Of a stretch of DNA of 64,000 bases, positions 22,463 to 34,537 are shown in pieces. Positions within the stretch are counted from its first letter, which is position 1. Every line of letters begins with the position of its first letter. The stretch spans positions 62,001 through 126,000 of the forward strand of contig JAZDSV010000005.1 in assembly GCA_036784855.1 (NCBI GenBank), read 5' to 3'. The notes below the pieces were generated by a model. The model had not been told where the DNA came from, ran no database searches, and saw only the letters and a list, made by a program, of their open reading frames with translations. Source of the DNA: Aphelidium insulamus. Taxonomy: Eukaryota; Aphelidiomycota; Aphelidea; Aphelidiaceae. Position numbers and translations under genes: made by a program.

Positions 22463-23212
22463 ATGCTGATCCACGATGATGAACCGCGGCGCCTGCTCAG
22501 CAATTGCGAGGTGTTGCGCCTGCTTCAAGAGCGGAAGCAGCGCCGAGACCACAGCACTCAACATCTGCCTCAACAGCAGGGAAAACAAGCACGCCAGGGT
22601 CAGCAGCGACAGGTGCGCCCCCGCGTGGCCAAGAACGTGGCCACCGTGGAACTGGAGACCTGCGCGTACCTCGCGCGCCAGACCCCGTGGCTCAATGCAT
22701 ACGGCACCGACAGCATCGGCGCCCTAATGCGTGATCTACACGTCGTGTCTATGGCACCACGGGATAATGATAATGACGGTGATGATACCGGCGATGCCGT
22801 ACCGCGACTCGGCCTCAAGTTGACCAGGGCCGAGAAGCTGCAGATTATTAATCTACGGCCGCGCAAGATCATTGACCTGTATGCCATTGTGGAGGACATT
22901 GAGACGCGGCTGGGAGGCGCAGCAGGCGGCGCAGGAGTCGATACACTCGGTGAAGACGCGCTGGACGAGGCGCTCAGAGTACTGCTGGCTGTCATAGCGC
23001 GGCACCTGGGTGGAGACGATGCCGCGTCCAACGCAACAGCAACAACCGCTGCCAACAACAACGCGGAAGACACGTCACTTCACGCCGACGAAGAGATGGC
23101 TACCGATGCGGATGGGGATGCAATGGCCGACGATGCGGAACAGACTCAACTGGTGCACGAAGCTCCCGGTGCTGCCACTGCTGACGACGGCGACGGCGAT
23201 GGCGATGAATAG
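22463..23212 (+). CDS. RPC9: RNA polymerase III subunit RPC9 (CRCP/Rpc17)
   Basis: Rpb4-like subunit that with RPC8 forms the Pol III stalk used in initiation. Single exon, 249 residues (human CRCP 148). RRLLSNCEVLRLLQERKQRR matches the N-terminal LLSNYEV motif, VATVELETCAYLARQTPW the middle, and LKLTRAEKLQIINLRPRKII the diagnostic LTKAEKLQLLNHRP block, followed by DLYAIVEDIETRL. Insertions (Gln-rich near residue 45, Asp-rich near 110) and an acidic Ala/Asp tail explain the extra length. Confidence 0.88.
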   Translation: MLIHDDEPRRLLSNCEVLRLLQERKQRRDHSTQHLPQQQGKQARQGQQRQVRPRVAKNVATVELETCAYLARQTPWLNAYGTDSIGALMRDLHVVSMAPRDNDNDGDDTGDAVPRLGLKLTRAEKLQIINLRPRKIIDLYAIVEDIETRLGGAAGGAGVDTLGEDALDEALRVLLAVIARHLGGDDAASNATATTAANNNAEDTSLHADEEMATDADGDAMADDAEQTQLVHEAPGAATADDGDGDGDE

Positions 23213-23249
23213 AATAGTTACGTATATGAACGTAGTCTATGCAGATATG

Positions 23250-23280
<31 letters not shown>

Positions 23281-23293
23281 TTATTAACTCGGG

Positions 23294-25256
23294 TCACCAC
23301 CCAACACCGTCCAGCCGCACCCCCTCATAGTCACAGCCAGTGTCGTCTGGAGGTGATGATTGTGGCGCCGCAGTAGTAACTACTTTCTGGCTGTGCATCC
23401 ACTCCTCCGCCTCCAGGGTATTGTGTGTCACTGCCGAGAATGTGTGTCGCGGCGGCAGACTGTCACCGCTGGCAGAAGAGCGTCGAAGCCGTGCCACACG
23501 AGGAGACATGTGCGGCGTGGAGGGCGCCGTTTTTGTCCCGACTGGGCGCCACGAGTCCATGTAGCGGAGCACAACTTGCGTGGCAGACTCGCGGCGGCGC
23601 GTATGCCTGTTCCTGAACCATCGCCGCGCCGGTGCAGCAGACACCCACGAATTCAAGCAGCGCAACTCCATCGGCGAATCGGCAGTGACGGTGTCCTGGA
23701 GCGATTCTGCACGCAGCCCATCAATGCATATCAGACGGCCGTTCCGCGTGTTGGCAATGATTTGCCGCACTTGGGCACTGCGCCGACTGCCACCTTCTCC
23801 ATTGTTGCTACCGCCACCGCTGGTGAAGAACATTGTCGGGCACGGCAGACCGTCTGACAGAGTGTCCAACTGCAGCATGGCGTCCAGATCGCCGCCACCC
23901 GACACTGCCACACATGCGTGAATTCTTCGATCCATGGCGGCCACTTGCAGTGCAATTGAAGCGCCCAGTGAGCCAACTGCAGACAGTTAATACTTATGTA
24001 GACACTATATACGTACCGCCAAGCACGGTGACACTCTCCAGCCGCAAACGCCCCTTCAAAGCGTGCATAAAGTGGCGCGTGGTGTCATCGGCTTCGCTGT
24101 CCGCGGACTGGGCGTACTGAATGCCGACCAGCCGGTCCAGAATGGACTGCACGTTCAATGTGCCGCGACTGACAGCACTGCCGCTCTCCGTGTCACCTTG
24201 GTCGTCGTGCCAGTGGGTGTCTGCAACCACTAGTCGGCCACTGCGGGCCAGTGTCTGACACAGCCACTGCATCTGGTCTCCATGCTGCTCTCGGCACCCG
24301 TGCGCCGCAACAATCACCACTGACAGCGAGGTGTAGGGGCCGTGTTGGCCGTTCGGCAGCCAGAACGGGCCGAGTGGCGACGCCCGGACACACGGCGACT
24401 CGGCACGGTCCAGATAGGCGAGGAATGGGCGACACCAGGCGCCGTACAGCAGAGCAGACGCCGCAACAGCCGGTCCGTACGGCAACCACTCGACAGCGGA
24501 ATCGCCACAGACACGTTCCACGGGAAAGTAGAACCGGGCCGACATTGGCAGCATAGGCGCCGCCACCGAATGCCGGCTGCTGATGGACGCGGCGGATGAA
24601 CCGGCACGACTGAGACCGCTGCTGACACCAGTCGGGCGCACAGGACGCATCCACGCAGTGTCCAGCCGTGATGCCGCCGGATATGCGCCATCCCCGGGAA
24701 CGCGGAGACGCGGCTTGCGCGGAAGTGGAAACAGAAACAGCGCCCCGGCGGCAGAGGCGAGACACAGTGCCAGCTGCACCACGGACCAGAGCACCGTGGC
24801 GGTGACGTGCAAGTCGGGCCCACTCTCCAGATATGCCACAGTGGCGGCGGATACGGCGTGCCACGCCGTTTCCGCGCCAGCACTCAGCAGCAGCGGCGCC
24901 AAGACCAGTAGCCGTGGGCGGTATCGCCTCTCGGCCACATGCTGCACAATCAGCACCGTAGTCCACGCGGCCAAACCCGCCGCCACATCCACCAGCAGCC
25001 ACTGTTCCAAGGGGTGCGGCAGCGTGCGCCACACGGCACGAATAACAGGCACCAGCCACTGCGGCGACATCTGCGCCACCTTCAGCACGCTTATACCGCC
25101 TCCGCCGCCACCAGGAGTGCCAAGACCCAACAAGGATGTAGTAGTATCACCACCGTCTGTGTAGTTGCCATCATCGCCGCAGTATGCAGCCAGGGCACAC
25201 ATGGCCAGTCGAAACAGTGGCGACAGGGCGGCCCACGCAATCAGCCTGGCCTCCAT
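23294..25256 (-). CDS. Alpha/beta-hydrolase with N-terminal membrane helices (PAF-acetylhydrolase-like)
   Basis: Two exons (24017-25256, 23294-23976) give 640 residues. The first 170 residues have several hydrophobic segments (AWTTVLIVQHVAE, LLVLAPLLLSAG, VVQLALCLASAAGALFLFPL), so it is probably membrane bound. Then comes a hydrolase-like part: YTSLSVVIVAAHGCREQHGD, with an HG oxyanion-type turn, LVVADTHWHDD, and a nucleophile-elbow candidate GVGSLGASIALQVAA created by the exon junction, followed by HACVAVSGGGDLDAM. The order resembles PAF-AH-type lipases, but the elbow has Val where a small residue is usual. The catalytic Asp and His cannot be named with confidence. The start at 25256 was chosen over an upstream non-ATG frame. 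Confidence 0.55.
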
Positions 25257-25716
25257 AGGGCAATGTCGGTGTATATGTCGGTGTGAGTGCACGGATCGAG
25301 CGTGCTGTGAATGTGCACGACGCCTCTGTGCAAACACAGATGCAATGCACACACCTGTAAACACCCAACGCTACATACATGTAGCATATATGTAGTTAGA
25401 ACACATATGATACAGCAAAGGAGACCGCGTGTACAGTGTAACTGCAGATACTCTAGAAGCCGGCAGTGTCTAACAGAAACCCTGTGGTGAGGCGATGCGC
25501 AGATACCTTTAATAGCTCCGCCGATGGACCCATCGCACAACGGGCACTTAAGCGTACAGAGACGGAATGTACGCAACGCAGCCAGTTAACACACGTACAA
25601 TCAACAAACCGTGTGGCGAAACAGCGGCGACCAGCGTTGATTTGATTGGGTTTCGGTTTTGCGCGCGCTTGCCTCCTTGCGCTTGGTATCGCGCAGTCTT
25701 CAACATCGTGGGCGCA
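25257..25716. other. Intergenic between divergently oriented genes
   Basis: Upstream region shared by the hydrolase (minus) and the orphan secreted protein (plus). No gene, repeat or clear motif recognised. Confidence 0.5.
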
Positions 25717-26439
25717 ATGATTTTGTCTGCTTTTGTGGCCACCGTTCTCATTGCGATGGCTCAAGGGGCGCCAATGATGGCAACCATGCCAAGTAAAGCC
25801 ACTCAGTCGGCTGTTCCCCGCGATACTAAAAGTTCCCATGTTCCTACCCTCCATGCTTATTCACCACCCCGCGTGGTATACCACCACACGTCGCACCAAA
25901 CGGATCCTGCAGTGCATAACGCGCCATCGTACAGCATGGCTGAACGTGAGGCGCAGTTTTTGGCACGGATTGGAGCATTACATACCGGCAAAACGCAGTC
26001 TCACCGCGATGGAGGCAACTCTCAACTTACACAGCACGACAAAGGAAACAGATTTGCGCAAACTGTAGGGGGAAGGCTGGCAAACTTACGCCATCCTTAT
26101 CATGATAATGGGTTGACTCTTTCCGTGGAACAAGATGGCGACACTTTCGATGACGAATTTTTCGATCCAGCCGCGGGTGCTCAGCAAACCTCCGCGGTGC
26201 AAGTCACCACAGACCAGCAAGTCCACAGAGAGAATCTTTTTCAGCCAGTCGCCAGTGCACCGCAACACCCCGGAACCGAGGTTGCTCAACAGCAAGACGC
26301 GTTAGTGGAAGGCGCCGCAGAGCAAGTTGCCGAGCGACAAAAGGATGCGGTCGTAGTGGCGCAATCAGGGAGAACTGAGATTGCCCGTGACGGTAATGTA
26401 CGTTGCCTTTGGCCGTTATTTTCTTGCTGCTTCAGCTAG
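25717..26439 (+). CDS. Orphan secreted His/Gln-rich protein
   Basis: The ATG at 25717 gives a strong signal peptide (MILSAFVATVLIAMAQGAP) and a hydrophilic mature chain of about 220 residues with many His, Gln and Ser (for example VVYHHTSHQTDP), an acidic patch DGDTFDDEFFDP and no recognisable domain. The frame is open farther upstream only from non-ATG codons. At the 3' end the frame could be spliced: AAT|GTACGT at 26398 to TTCAG at 26437 would swap the last residues for a 55-residue tail ending at 26603. I list the unspliced form. Function unknown. Confidence 0.5.
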   Translation: MILSAFVATVLIAMAQGAPMMATMPSKATQSAVPRDTKSSHVPTLHAYSPPRVVYHHTSHQTDPAVHNAPSYSMAEREAQFLARIGALHTGKTQSHRDGGNSQLTQHDKGNRFAQTVGGRLANLRHPYHDNGLTLSVEQDGDTFDDEFFDPAAGAQQTSAVQVTTDQQVHRENLFQPVASAPQHPGTEVAQQQDALVEGAAEQVAERQKDAVVVAQSGRTEIARDGNVRCLWPLFSCCFS

Positions 26440-26842
26440 ATTATGCAAGTCCGCAAAGACACCAAGCAATAGATATTATTATACACGCTGCGTCATGCGA
26501 TCTTAAGTATATTATCGTTTCGCTAAGCATGGTGGCTTCAGCGATGCCGTGGAGGCGTCGATCGATTGTAATTACATGGCTGGTATTGTTCTGCCGCACG
26601 TAATCACTCCTTGATACATAGCCACGATTGCACAAACGCACTTTCCCGCATCCAGAAGCCATCAGTTTGCGCGTTTGCCATCGCCATCGCCATCGTGGCC
26701 CTTATATGGTGTGCATATAAAATGTTATTAAGTAGCATTAAGTTCATTAAGTAACAATTAAGTAGTAATTAAGCCGCGCGCTGCCACTACAATGACACCT
26801 ATGAATTCTATGCAAGCACCACCACCACCATTAGCAGCAGCA
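26440..26842. other. Intergenic with clustered ATTAAGTA motifs
   Basis: Five TTAAGT-type motifs lie within about 26725-26775 (ATTAAGTAGC, ATTAAGTTC, ATTAAGTAAC, and so on). A possible alternative 3' exon of the preceding gene covers 26440-26603. Otherwise nothing recognised. Confidence 0.4.
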
Positions 26843-28082
26843 CTACTTTTTCTTCTTGGCCGCCTTGGCCGCCTTCTTGTCGGCGTTCTTCTTCTTGCGC
26901 GCGGCGATTAGTCGGCGCCACCATCGCTGCAGGCGCAAAGCCGCCCGCAACTGTCGCCTGGCCGTGGCGGCCATCAGCTTTTGTTTCTCCACCTCGAGCC
27001 GGTGCGCCTCCACATCGCGGGTCATGGCGTCGAATTCGGTCTTGATGGTGGCGTAGCGCGCGCCCACATCCACCCGGGTCTGCTTCAGGTCGTCGATGCG
27101 GCGCTGCATCACGTGCTCCGTGTCCTGGTCAAACTTGTCGATCCACTGTTGCAGGGAGTCGCGCGCCTCCGCCAGCTGCTTGGTGACAAATGACATGATG
27201 GCCGTGTGCGCCTCGTTCTCCATGCTGACCTGGTGCTGCACCTCCATCAGTGCCGTGAGTTCGCGATGGTTTTGGGTGTGCTGGTGTCGCAGCTGGTTGG
27301 CGCGTTCGGTGGCGCGCATGGACCGGCGTGCGAATTGCATCTGTGCCGTGGAGTGCGGCAACAGGTGGTGGTTCAGTGTGGACTCTAGCTGCTGGATGGT
27401 GGTGGCGTTGCGCGTGTGCTCCGCCTGGAAATCGCTGACCATCTCGGCCAGCTGTGCTTCCAGGCGTTCCAGTTCGGTCGTGGCGCGCTCTCTGCCTAGT
27501 GTCAGATACACACACATATATGTATCTATATATGCATGCACTTGAAGGATTTGTCATGGTAGTGCCTACAGCCATATATATCCTACACGGACTGGTACAT
27601 ATACTGCATAAATAGATACAACTATACATACACAGTGCACATTACCGCTGGGTGGCCACGCTTTCCACGCTTCCCCCGGCGCTCAGACGGCTTCGGCGAC
27701 GCGTCACACTGTTCACCAGCGATGATATGGGCGCGGTGGCTGCGGTGATGGCGTCCGACTCCTGCACGCCGGCGTCGTCCAACTGTTTGGCGGCGGTGCG
27801 CAGCGCGTCCTCCACCCCGACCGCCGTGACACCCATCTCGACGCCGCCGCCATTCGCCACGCCCACTCCCTTCCCGCCAGTGAGACTGAGCCGTGAAGTC
27901 GTGCTGGCCAGCAGTGACTGATGCTGCTGTTTGCCGCTGCCGTGTTGCTGCTGGTGATGGCCCGCCGTGTCTTGGACGCGCGCCATGATTGCCAGTTGGT
28001 CGGCAGTATCTGCAAGCAGGGCCGCCAGTAACGGTCGAAGCGTACCATTCAATGATGTCGGCGCCATATCCGTAGTTGCCAT
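26843..28082 (-). CDS. DRC9: Dynein regulatory complex protein 9 (IQCG-like)
   Basis: Structural part of the nexin-dynein regulatory complex of motile cilia. Two exons (27646-28082, 26843-27491) give 361 residues. The N-terminal 145 residues are hydrophilic; the rest is coiled coil (ERATTELERLEAQLAEMVSD onward) with LQQWIDKFDQDTEHVMQRRI, close to the conserved Lys-Asp-rich segment of IQCG. The end has an IQ-like motif ALRLQRWWRRLIAARKKK and a Lys-rich tail, both as in IQCG/DRC9. DRC10 (IQCD) is the main alternative. It lies directly downstream of CFAP44 on the same strand. Confidence 0.72.
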
Positions 28083-28265
28083 CTGTGTCTGTGTCTCGTG
28101 TCCCTTCTGGGTGTATGTGCAACGAGACTTACTTCACGTGACAACCACGCGTGCCGAGAACAGCAAGTAAACAGCCATGTGGCTTAGCATGCAACTGCAA
28201 CCACCCCGTCACCGCGCATTCACACTACAGCATACATATATCGGCACAGATCCCTCATGTTCAGT

Positions 28266-28453
28266 ATCCCTCAGGCCTTTTGGCTTTGATCAAGTGTAGT
28301 ATCTGTTCTTTCCAGCCTAACAGCTGGAATGGGTCTCATAGAGACCCTTCGCTGTTAGACTTATTTTTGCAGCCGGTGACGGTGTGTATGCTGCTTGCAG
28401 CTGCCGCCGTCCGCTGGTGGTCTCGGCCCTGCACTCTCGCCTTGACCGCCAGG
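28266..28453 (+). ncRNA. U2: U2 spliceosomal snRNA
   Basis: About 188 nt, the length of human U2 (187). The sequence GGCCTTTTGGCTTTGATCAA then GTGTAGTATCTGTTCTT is the U6-pairing and branch-point recognition region; GTAGTA is intact. Stem IIa is CCAGC/GCTGG and stem IIb GGGTCTC/GAGACCC. The Sm site ATTTTTG is at 28363-28369, about position 98 as in other U2 RNAs. Stem III can form from GACGG/CCGTC with an inner GCTGC/GCAGC, and stem IV from TGGTGGTC/GACCGCCA. The 3' end is set by stem IV and may be off by a few bases. Confidence 0.93.
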
Positions 28454-28657
28454 CCCATGGCCTCCCTTTATAACAATGCACGTGGTGCTTGATCAGTGGT
28501 CTTTACCGCTGCACTATACTCATCTTAACATTCTGAGGGGCCATGTTCTCCCTTTGTAATAATGCATGTGGTGCTTCTTATGGTGGTCTTTACAGCTGTA
28601 CAACACTCATTTATACAATATTATGTCATCTGCACCACAACTCTATTGTCACATAGC
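28454..28657. other. Intergenic between U2 snRNA and the 3' end of CFAP44
   Basis: Contains two diverged copies of a short segment (CTCCCTTTATAACAATGCACGTGGTGCTT near 28460-28490, here split for brevity, and CTCCCTTTGTAATAATGCATG near 28550) each followed by GTGGTCTTTAC. This suggests a duplicated downstream flank of U2. No coding potential seen. Confidence 0.5.
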
Positions 28658-31600
28658 TTATGGTTGCTCGTCCGGCAAGTCGCTTACAGCTGAGCGCGCC
28701 CGGTGAATCGGAGTGACTGCCATGGAACGCACCACGCCCATGTCAAACATCTGGTCCGTGTGAGGTGCGGCAGGTCGGCCGGGATAAGCACTGTCACCGT
28801 CCACAACCACAATTCGCGGTAGCTCAAAGTCGGCACTGGTGTTGGAAGTCGCCGGCGATTTTGGCAGTGGCTTGAATGGACCCTTGTGTGCCAAGTAGTG
28901 AACTTCGTGTCTCAGTTCGCGTAGTTGAAGCTGCTTGCTCTCGAGTTTTTGGCGCGCAGTTTCGACTTCTGCTACTGGTGCCTTGTCGGTCATCGCGTCC
29001 GAATCTAGCTTCTTCTGTCGCAACTCGGCTACCTGACGCTGTTCGCGGGTTTTCATTAATCTCCTCAGTGTCTCGGTGTTGCGGATCAGAACTTGTTGGT
29101 GTTCGCGCTCCACCGCCAGCAATTCATTCTGTCACAAATGTGAGGGACATGCTCCTCCCGCAATGAGCCATCCTACCTTTAGCGTTTTCATGCGCGCCGC
29201 ATGCTTCTGCTCGCTCGATTTCAAGGCTGCTCGCGTCTCTTCACCTCCTTTTCGCGCGGATACAGATTCCAGTTTGTCCAGGTCGACTGGCTGCCCAAAT
29301 TTGAGTTTGTGTATCTCGGCAACCTTGTCGTTAAGATGCTTCAGCCGCTCGACTCGCACACCTTTTTCCGCTTCCAATGAGGCTAATTTTCGTCGCAAGT
29401 CGCGATAGTTGTTCTTGCACGTATCCTTTTCCTCTTCGATACTGCCAATACGTTTGATGAGGCTGGACAGATGTCCGCAGTCAAATACAATATTGTCAGC
29501 TGAGTCGAGAAATGTCTCGTCTTCGATCGGGCAATGCAGCTGCTGCGGACGAAGTGCAACAAAAGTGTCCATATCATTGATGACGGTCAACTTTTTGACA
29601 TTAAGACTTTCCATGTCCTTCGCAATGACATCCAGAGCGGCTTGATGTGCCTCTTCCTTCTTGACCAAAGTTTCAAATTCTTTACGTAAAAACTACGCCA
29701 CGTTATATAGCACGGAGTAGGTATCAATTTTCCTAGTACCTCAAGTGACTTTCGCTGATCAGACATGGTCTTCTCTAAGTCGATACGGCTCTGTCGACGT
29801 TCAACGATCTGGTTAAATATGGATTTGTCAAAATCTTGCGGGGCATCCGTCAGATCGTCCTCGCCTTCGTCCTCACTGTGAAACGACCAGTCGTCCGGCT
29901 CATCTACATCACTGCTATCCTCGTCCACGTGACACTGTGACGCCTTTTTGAAGAAGAGCTTCTTGAAATATTCCGCATGACGACTCTTTTCCCAAATGTC
30001 TCTGGCCTCGCTTTCCAATTTCGCCATTTGTTCTCCGATGCCGTGGACGCGATTTCTCTTGGCTTCCAATTTCCCCTTTATACTTGAAATCTGCACATGA
30101 ATGAGTCTCATAGTGTAAGCGAAAGCTTGGCATACGTGAATAGCCAGTTCGTTGCGCTCTTGTACTTTTAATTCATAACGGTCTTGAAGCTGACGGTCAT
30201 TGTCCGCAAAACTTTGCAATACTAACCACTCCTCCACCAAGGTGCTTAAGCGCACTTCGGCCAACTTGATGTCTGCAACAAGATTTATCATAATTTGCCA
30301 CGATGAGTTACTCACCAAAGTCCAGGGTGGCCTTGTCCGAAGATAGCCGAAGTACCTCATCGTCAAAGTTTTGCGCAAGCTTTTCTACCGACTGGGAGAT
30401 ATTAGTCATAAAAAATACAGCCAAAGTGTATACCGCAAAGCAGCGCTCTAATTCATAAGTAAGCAGGTGCTGAACCCGCTTCTTGGAAGCTCCCTGATCC
30501 TGAGCTGACTGAGTGAAAGCCGAAAGAGCAGATAAAAGACGTAGTACAAAGCTGCCAATGTTCAAGTTTGGCGACATTGCCAACTTCTTTGTCCGAAATA
30601 TCCATGGCATTAATCGGCGTGCAAGCGAACGCTCCTCATCAATGGATTTACTATGCTGGTCACTTCGAAGTGGAACGACAATTGCAAACTTGGAGGCCAG
30701 TTCTGCAAGCTTGGCTTCAAAGTTTGCCATGTCGCTCCCAACAAAGAGCGACCCTTCAATTATAACGTCGATCCACCGTAGATTAGCCGACACGTCATTG
30801 ATTAATTGCTTCCTAGTGCGTTCAAGCTGTTCAACTTCATTATTAAACAACCGCTGGACTCCACTGATTCGCTGCATCAACTCGTGAATGTGTTTCATTT
30901 TAGACGGGGGATCGATGGCTTCAGAGTCGCGGACGACGTAGTACCTATCGCATTTTAACGAATAGGTTCCAATCGTTTGGCTTGCGCGATATATGTTCTC
31001 GACATCTTCTGGATCGTCCATGGAGTCTGATGGTTTCCTTTGCTTCAACTCTTGCAACGCCGCCATGCGCTGCTGCCGATTGATCTTACGTAAAGAATTT
31101 ACTTCATTTTGTCCATTCCAAGCTCTGGCCGGATGACCTTGTTCCTCTGAGGCGTCTGTGACAATAGTATTGGCTTGCTGTCCGATAGATTCAGCCGGCG
31201 AGATAAGCTGTTCTAATTGATGGCTGTAATTGAGAATGCGATAAGAGCTGACTTCCCAGTCACCCTAAACATGAGTCCATGATATTAGCTCCAGCTGGAC
31301 ACAAACCTGAAACGCCGATATGGATTTGCGCTCCGAAGCGACATTGGACGTAAATCTGGAGCGAAGTTTAGTGATTTCATCCTTGATCAACTGAGAGCTG
31401 ATCGCGAATTCGTCATCAACTCGACGCTTGTCCATCTCCAGCAGCCGATCTATGTGTGCATGAGCGACCCGAAGAAAGTGAAATCACGAACCGTTGCTCT
31501 CTGTAGCCATCTGGTTAAAAAGCAACTTGCTGCGAAATACGGCACTGTCATCACCAACTAGATTGTAGTATCGTTCCTGAAGATTCTTGATCGCGGATTT

Positions 31601-34332
31601 TATCGTCGCGACAGAGTTAAGATTTTTTACGTGCTCCGCATCTTTGCGAGTCCGGTCCTTGATTTCAATGAAACTGTACAATCCAGAATTATCGCTTATA
31701 TCAGGCTGATCTGCTGGCACTGCGCTTTCCTCTGCAACGCTCGCTGCGGCTTCCGCGGTACAAAGCGAGTTGCGCCACAGAAACTGCCCCCCTTCCGCAC
31801 CACAGGAAACAACATGAGTCTGGTTTGATGATATCACAACTTCAGTTGACCCGTTATTGTGAGGCGAGGCTTGCCATATTCGGACAGTATCTGTAGAGCG
31901 CGTAGTACCGTTATCATCAACTGACACGTAAGGTACGGCAACAGAATCGTGCGAGTCGCCTCCGTCTAGTACGAAGAACTTGGCGGCATTTTTCACACCT
32001 ATTATCGCCACAGATCCGCGCGATTCGCCAACAGCAATCAATGATCGATCCGCCGATATAGCCACGCTTGTAATGTCAGCAGTCGTTGTCCATAGAAGCC
32101 TATAAAGTTGTAGATCAACGAAATGCTTATATTCAGCCACACCTGCTGCGAATCTTTAAATTAGCGTCGCACAAATGCAGCTCGCTGGCACCGATTGTAG
32201 TTTTGTAAGCCACTAGGTACACTGTTGCGTTCAAAGCATATGCCAACGTCGCTTCAAACTCCTTCATAGTTTGACCTTCTTTCGACTCTTCATCAGTGTT
32301 TACGGTGTTGGAAATTAAATTCTGATGGATCGGCAATAATTGCAAGCTAACATCGGTGGGATCCAAGGCAATTGCTTCCTTTGCTTCTAAGTTCGGAAAT
32401 GTCATCCTTGAAACGACACCATCATCCCCCACTGCCAATAGATGCAGACTGTCCGGTATGAAGGACAATGACTTTGCAGGAACTGCGGGGGAAAATACGC
32501 CAACGGGTGAAAGTCTGTGTGACTGATCCATTTTGCAAAACAAGATTCCGTCAGCAGCACATGATACGACCATCTTGCCGTCACTGGATACCGACAGTCC
32601 GCGAACGGGAAAAGAGTGAGCTTTTTGCGCAGACGCTAAGATTATAAATGGCTTTTGAGAGCCAGGCATCGAGTGAAGAACAATTCGTATAATTCCGTTG
32701 CTGAACCCAAGCAAGCAAACGGAATCAGTTGGCTGAAAAAGTTAAAATGTGGTAGGATAAGACTACTTGCATACATTATCGGCATATGCAATGGTAGTGA
32801 CAGCGCCGTCCAAAACACGCTCCGCGGTGCACTTGCCGGATTCAATGTCGTGAAGCTTGATCACGCCGTCAGCGCCACCAGATATGTACGTTTTATGATA
32901 TGGGTCTGCCGCGATACGAACGCGGCCACCTCCACCATGAAACTGGTACAAAGGCGTCGCTACATTATTTTGATCGTCCAAGTTCAGCAGCTGGATCGAT
33001 CCATTCGAATCTTGGAGAGCAAGCTCGACACCTGAATCTGTGATGTTTTTGCACATTGCTTTTATCTACTTACGGTCACTTTAACCATGAATAACTAAAC
33101 AAGCGCACCTTTGCCGACTTCGAGAGACAAACCTGTTTCAAAAAGTTCGCCTGAAACCAGCACGTATCCGACTGTCCAGATGATACTTCGGCTGATGATA
33201 TTACGTTCATATCCCATGTTCGAATATATCCGTCGTCGCCGGCGCTGTAAACAATGCCATCAATCAGGCAGACTACGTTGATGGCGCCGTTGTGACACGG
33301 GGACCCGTCGTGTTGGACAATTTCGCACTTGACCGCATTCCCTTCCCACAGCAACAAGTTACCATAATCGGACCCAGTTAGCACTCGGCCATCGGGAAGA
33401 AAAATAAAGGAAGCAACATCCGACAACTCTGTCAAGCCAAATTTGCCCGTCTCGCCTGCGTATGTGAAGTATCGTGATAAATGTATACATGATGATGTGT
33501 ACCTTGCAACTTTAAGCCGGTAAACGTGTCTGCCATTTTCCAAAACATTATATGCCCTACACCAGATGTGACCAGGTCTCCGCGTATGTAAGGGTTTGCT
33601 GCAACTTGAAATGTATCCTAAAGTGTAAATTATTATAACGACAGCGGGTGCGATACATGCCTGGGTAAACGCCTTGGAGCGCATCTCCATCGTTTTACGC
33701 TCCAAATCCCACAGTGCAATTACGTAGTCTGGTTCGCAGGAGACGCTGGCCAGCTGGCGTCCAGAAGAAGTTTCCGTGAATGCCAGGCATGTATAGCCTC
33801 TATGACCAACTCAATGCCACTACTATCTGCCACTGAGTCGCACACGTACCGGGCCGCCCCGCCAGACAGCGTATCAACCACCTCCAGTGATGGGTACGAC
33901 AAAATGTAAATGAGCGGCGAGGATACGTTGCGTTCTGCCAGCGCAATAGTTTTGCGGTCCGAATGTAGCTATCAGGGATTACTGATACGGGACAGTGTGC
34001 AAAGTCAGAAGCACCTACGGCGAATGCCCCAAATACACCCGGGCGCCTGCCGCGAAAGTAGCGCATTTCCCGGGTGCGCACATTCAGTAGGTGCAGCACA
34101 TTGCCCACTGCGAACACCAGCACATCCTTTTCGATGAACTGCAGATTATTGCGGCGGTCGGCCTCGAAGCCAAACGACTTCCTGCGTCCAGCGTCAGTGA
34201 ACCACATCCACTAAACGCCCTGTCTCGCCACCAGTTCAAGACATACTCGAGTGTCAGAGCATCGTCAGGAAGGCGCAAGGTGTTGAAGCAGCGGTCCTCT
34301 TCATCGCGCAAGTGCTTTTCGACTGCCGACAT
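28658..34332 (-). CDS. CFAP44: Cilia- and flagella-associated protein 44 (WD-repeat, coiled coil)
   Basis: Axonemal protein of the tether/tetherhead that links inner dynein arm f to the doublet. Fifteen exons from 34332 down to 28658 give 1,666 residues (human 1,854). Part 1 (about residues 30-880) is WD-repeat propeller: [88 protein letters not shown]. Part 2 is mostly coiled coil with an acidic break ([15 protein letters not shown]) and family motifs [14 protein letters not shown] and [12 protein letters not shown] near the end. Intron 33618-33660 is GC-AG. The start is the first ATG in exon 1; the frame is open farther upstream without ATG, so an extra 5' exon is possible. Confidence 0.9.
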
Positions 34333-34537
34333 TATTTTTTGTTGCGCAGACTGTTTTGGTAGCTGCAAAGTTTTCAAGTTGCTGAAGAGGGCTCCCGCTC
34401 GTTCTTGCACAAAAATATCAGTTTCAAACTTCAAGTAGAAAGCCGCAATATATATCTATCTATATATATATGCATATGAGGAAGCATCGGGGCAAATGCA
34501 AATCCGCGCACACATTTATTGCATTAACATTTCCATA

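Noticed and set aside
24193..25059. 288-codon minus-strand ORF over the hydrolase
   Set aside because: GC-rich shadow frame (Cys/Gly/Arg-rich) of the real coding exon.
27129..27629. 166-codon minus-strand ORF over DRC9 exon 2
   Set aside because: Alternative frame of the coiled-coil exon; no family resemblance.
28151..28492. Plus-strand ORF of 113 codons
   Set aside because: It overlaps the U2 snRNA; the translation has no family and the RNA secondary structure explains the sequence.
34207..34247. A 36-nt intron (GTATGT...TTTAG) at the first CFAP44 junction
   Set aside because: It puts the next exon out of frame. The 65-nt intron ending at GGACGCAG keeps the frame and gives the conserved RRNNLQF context.
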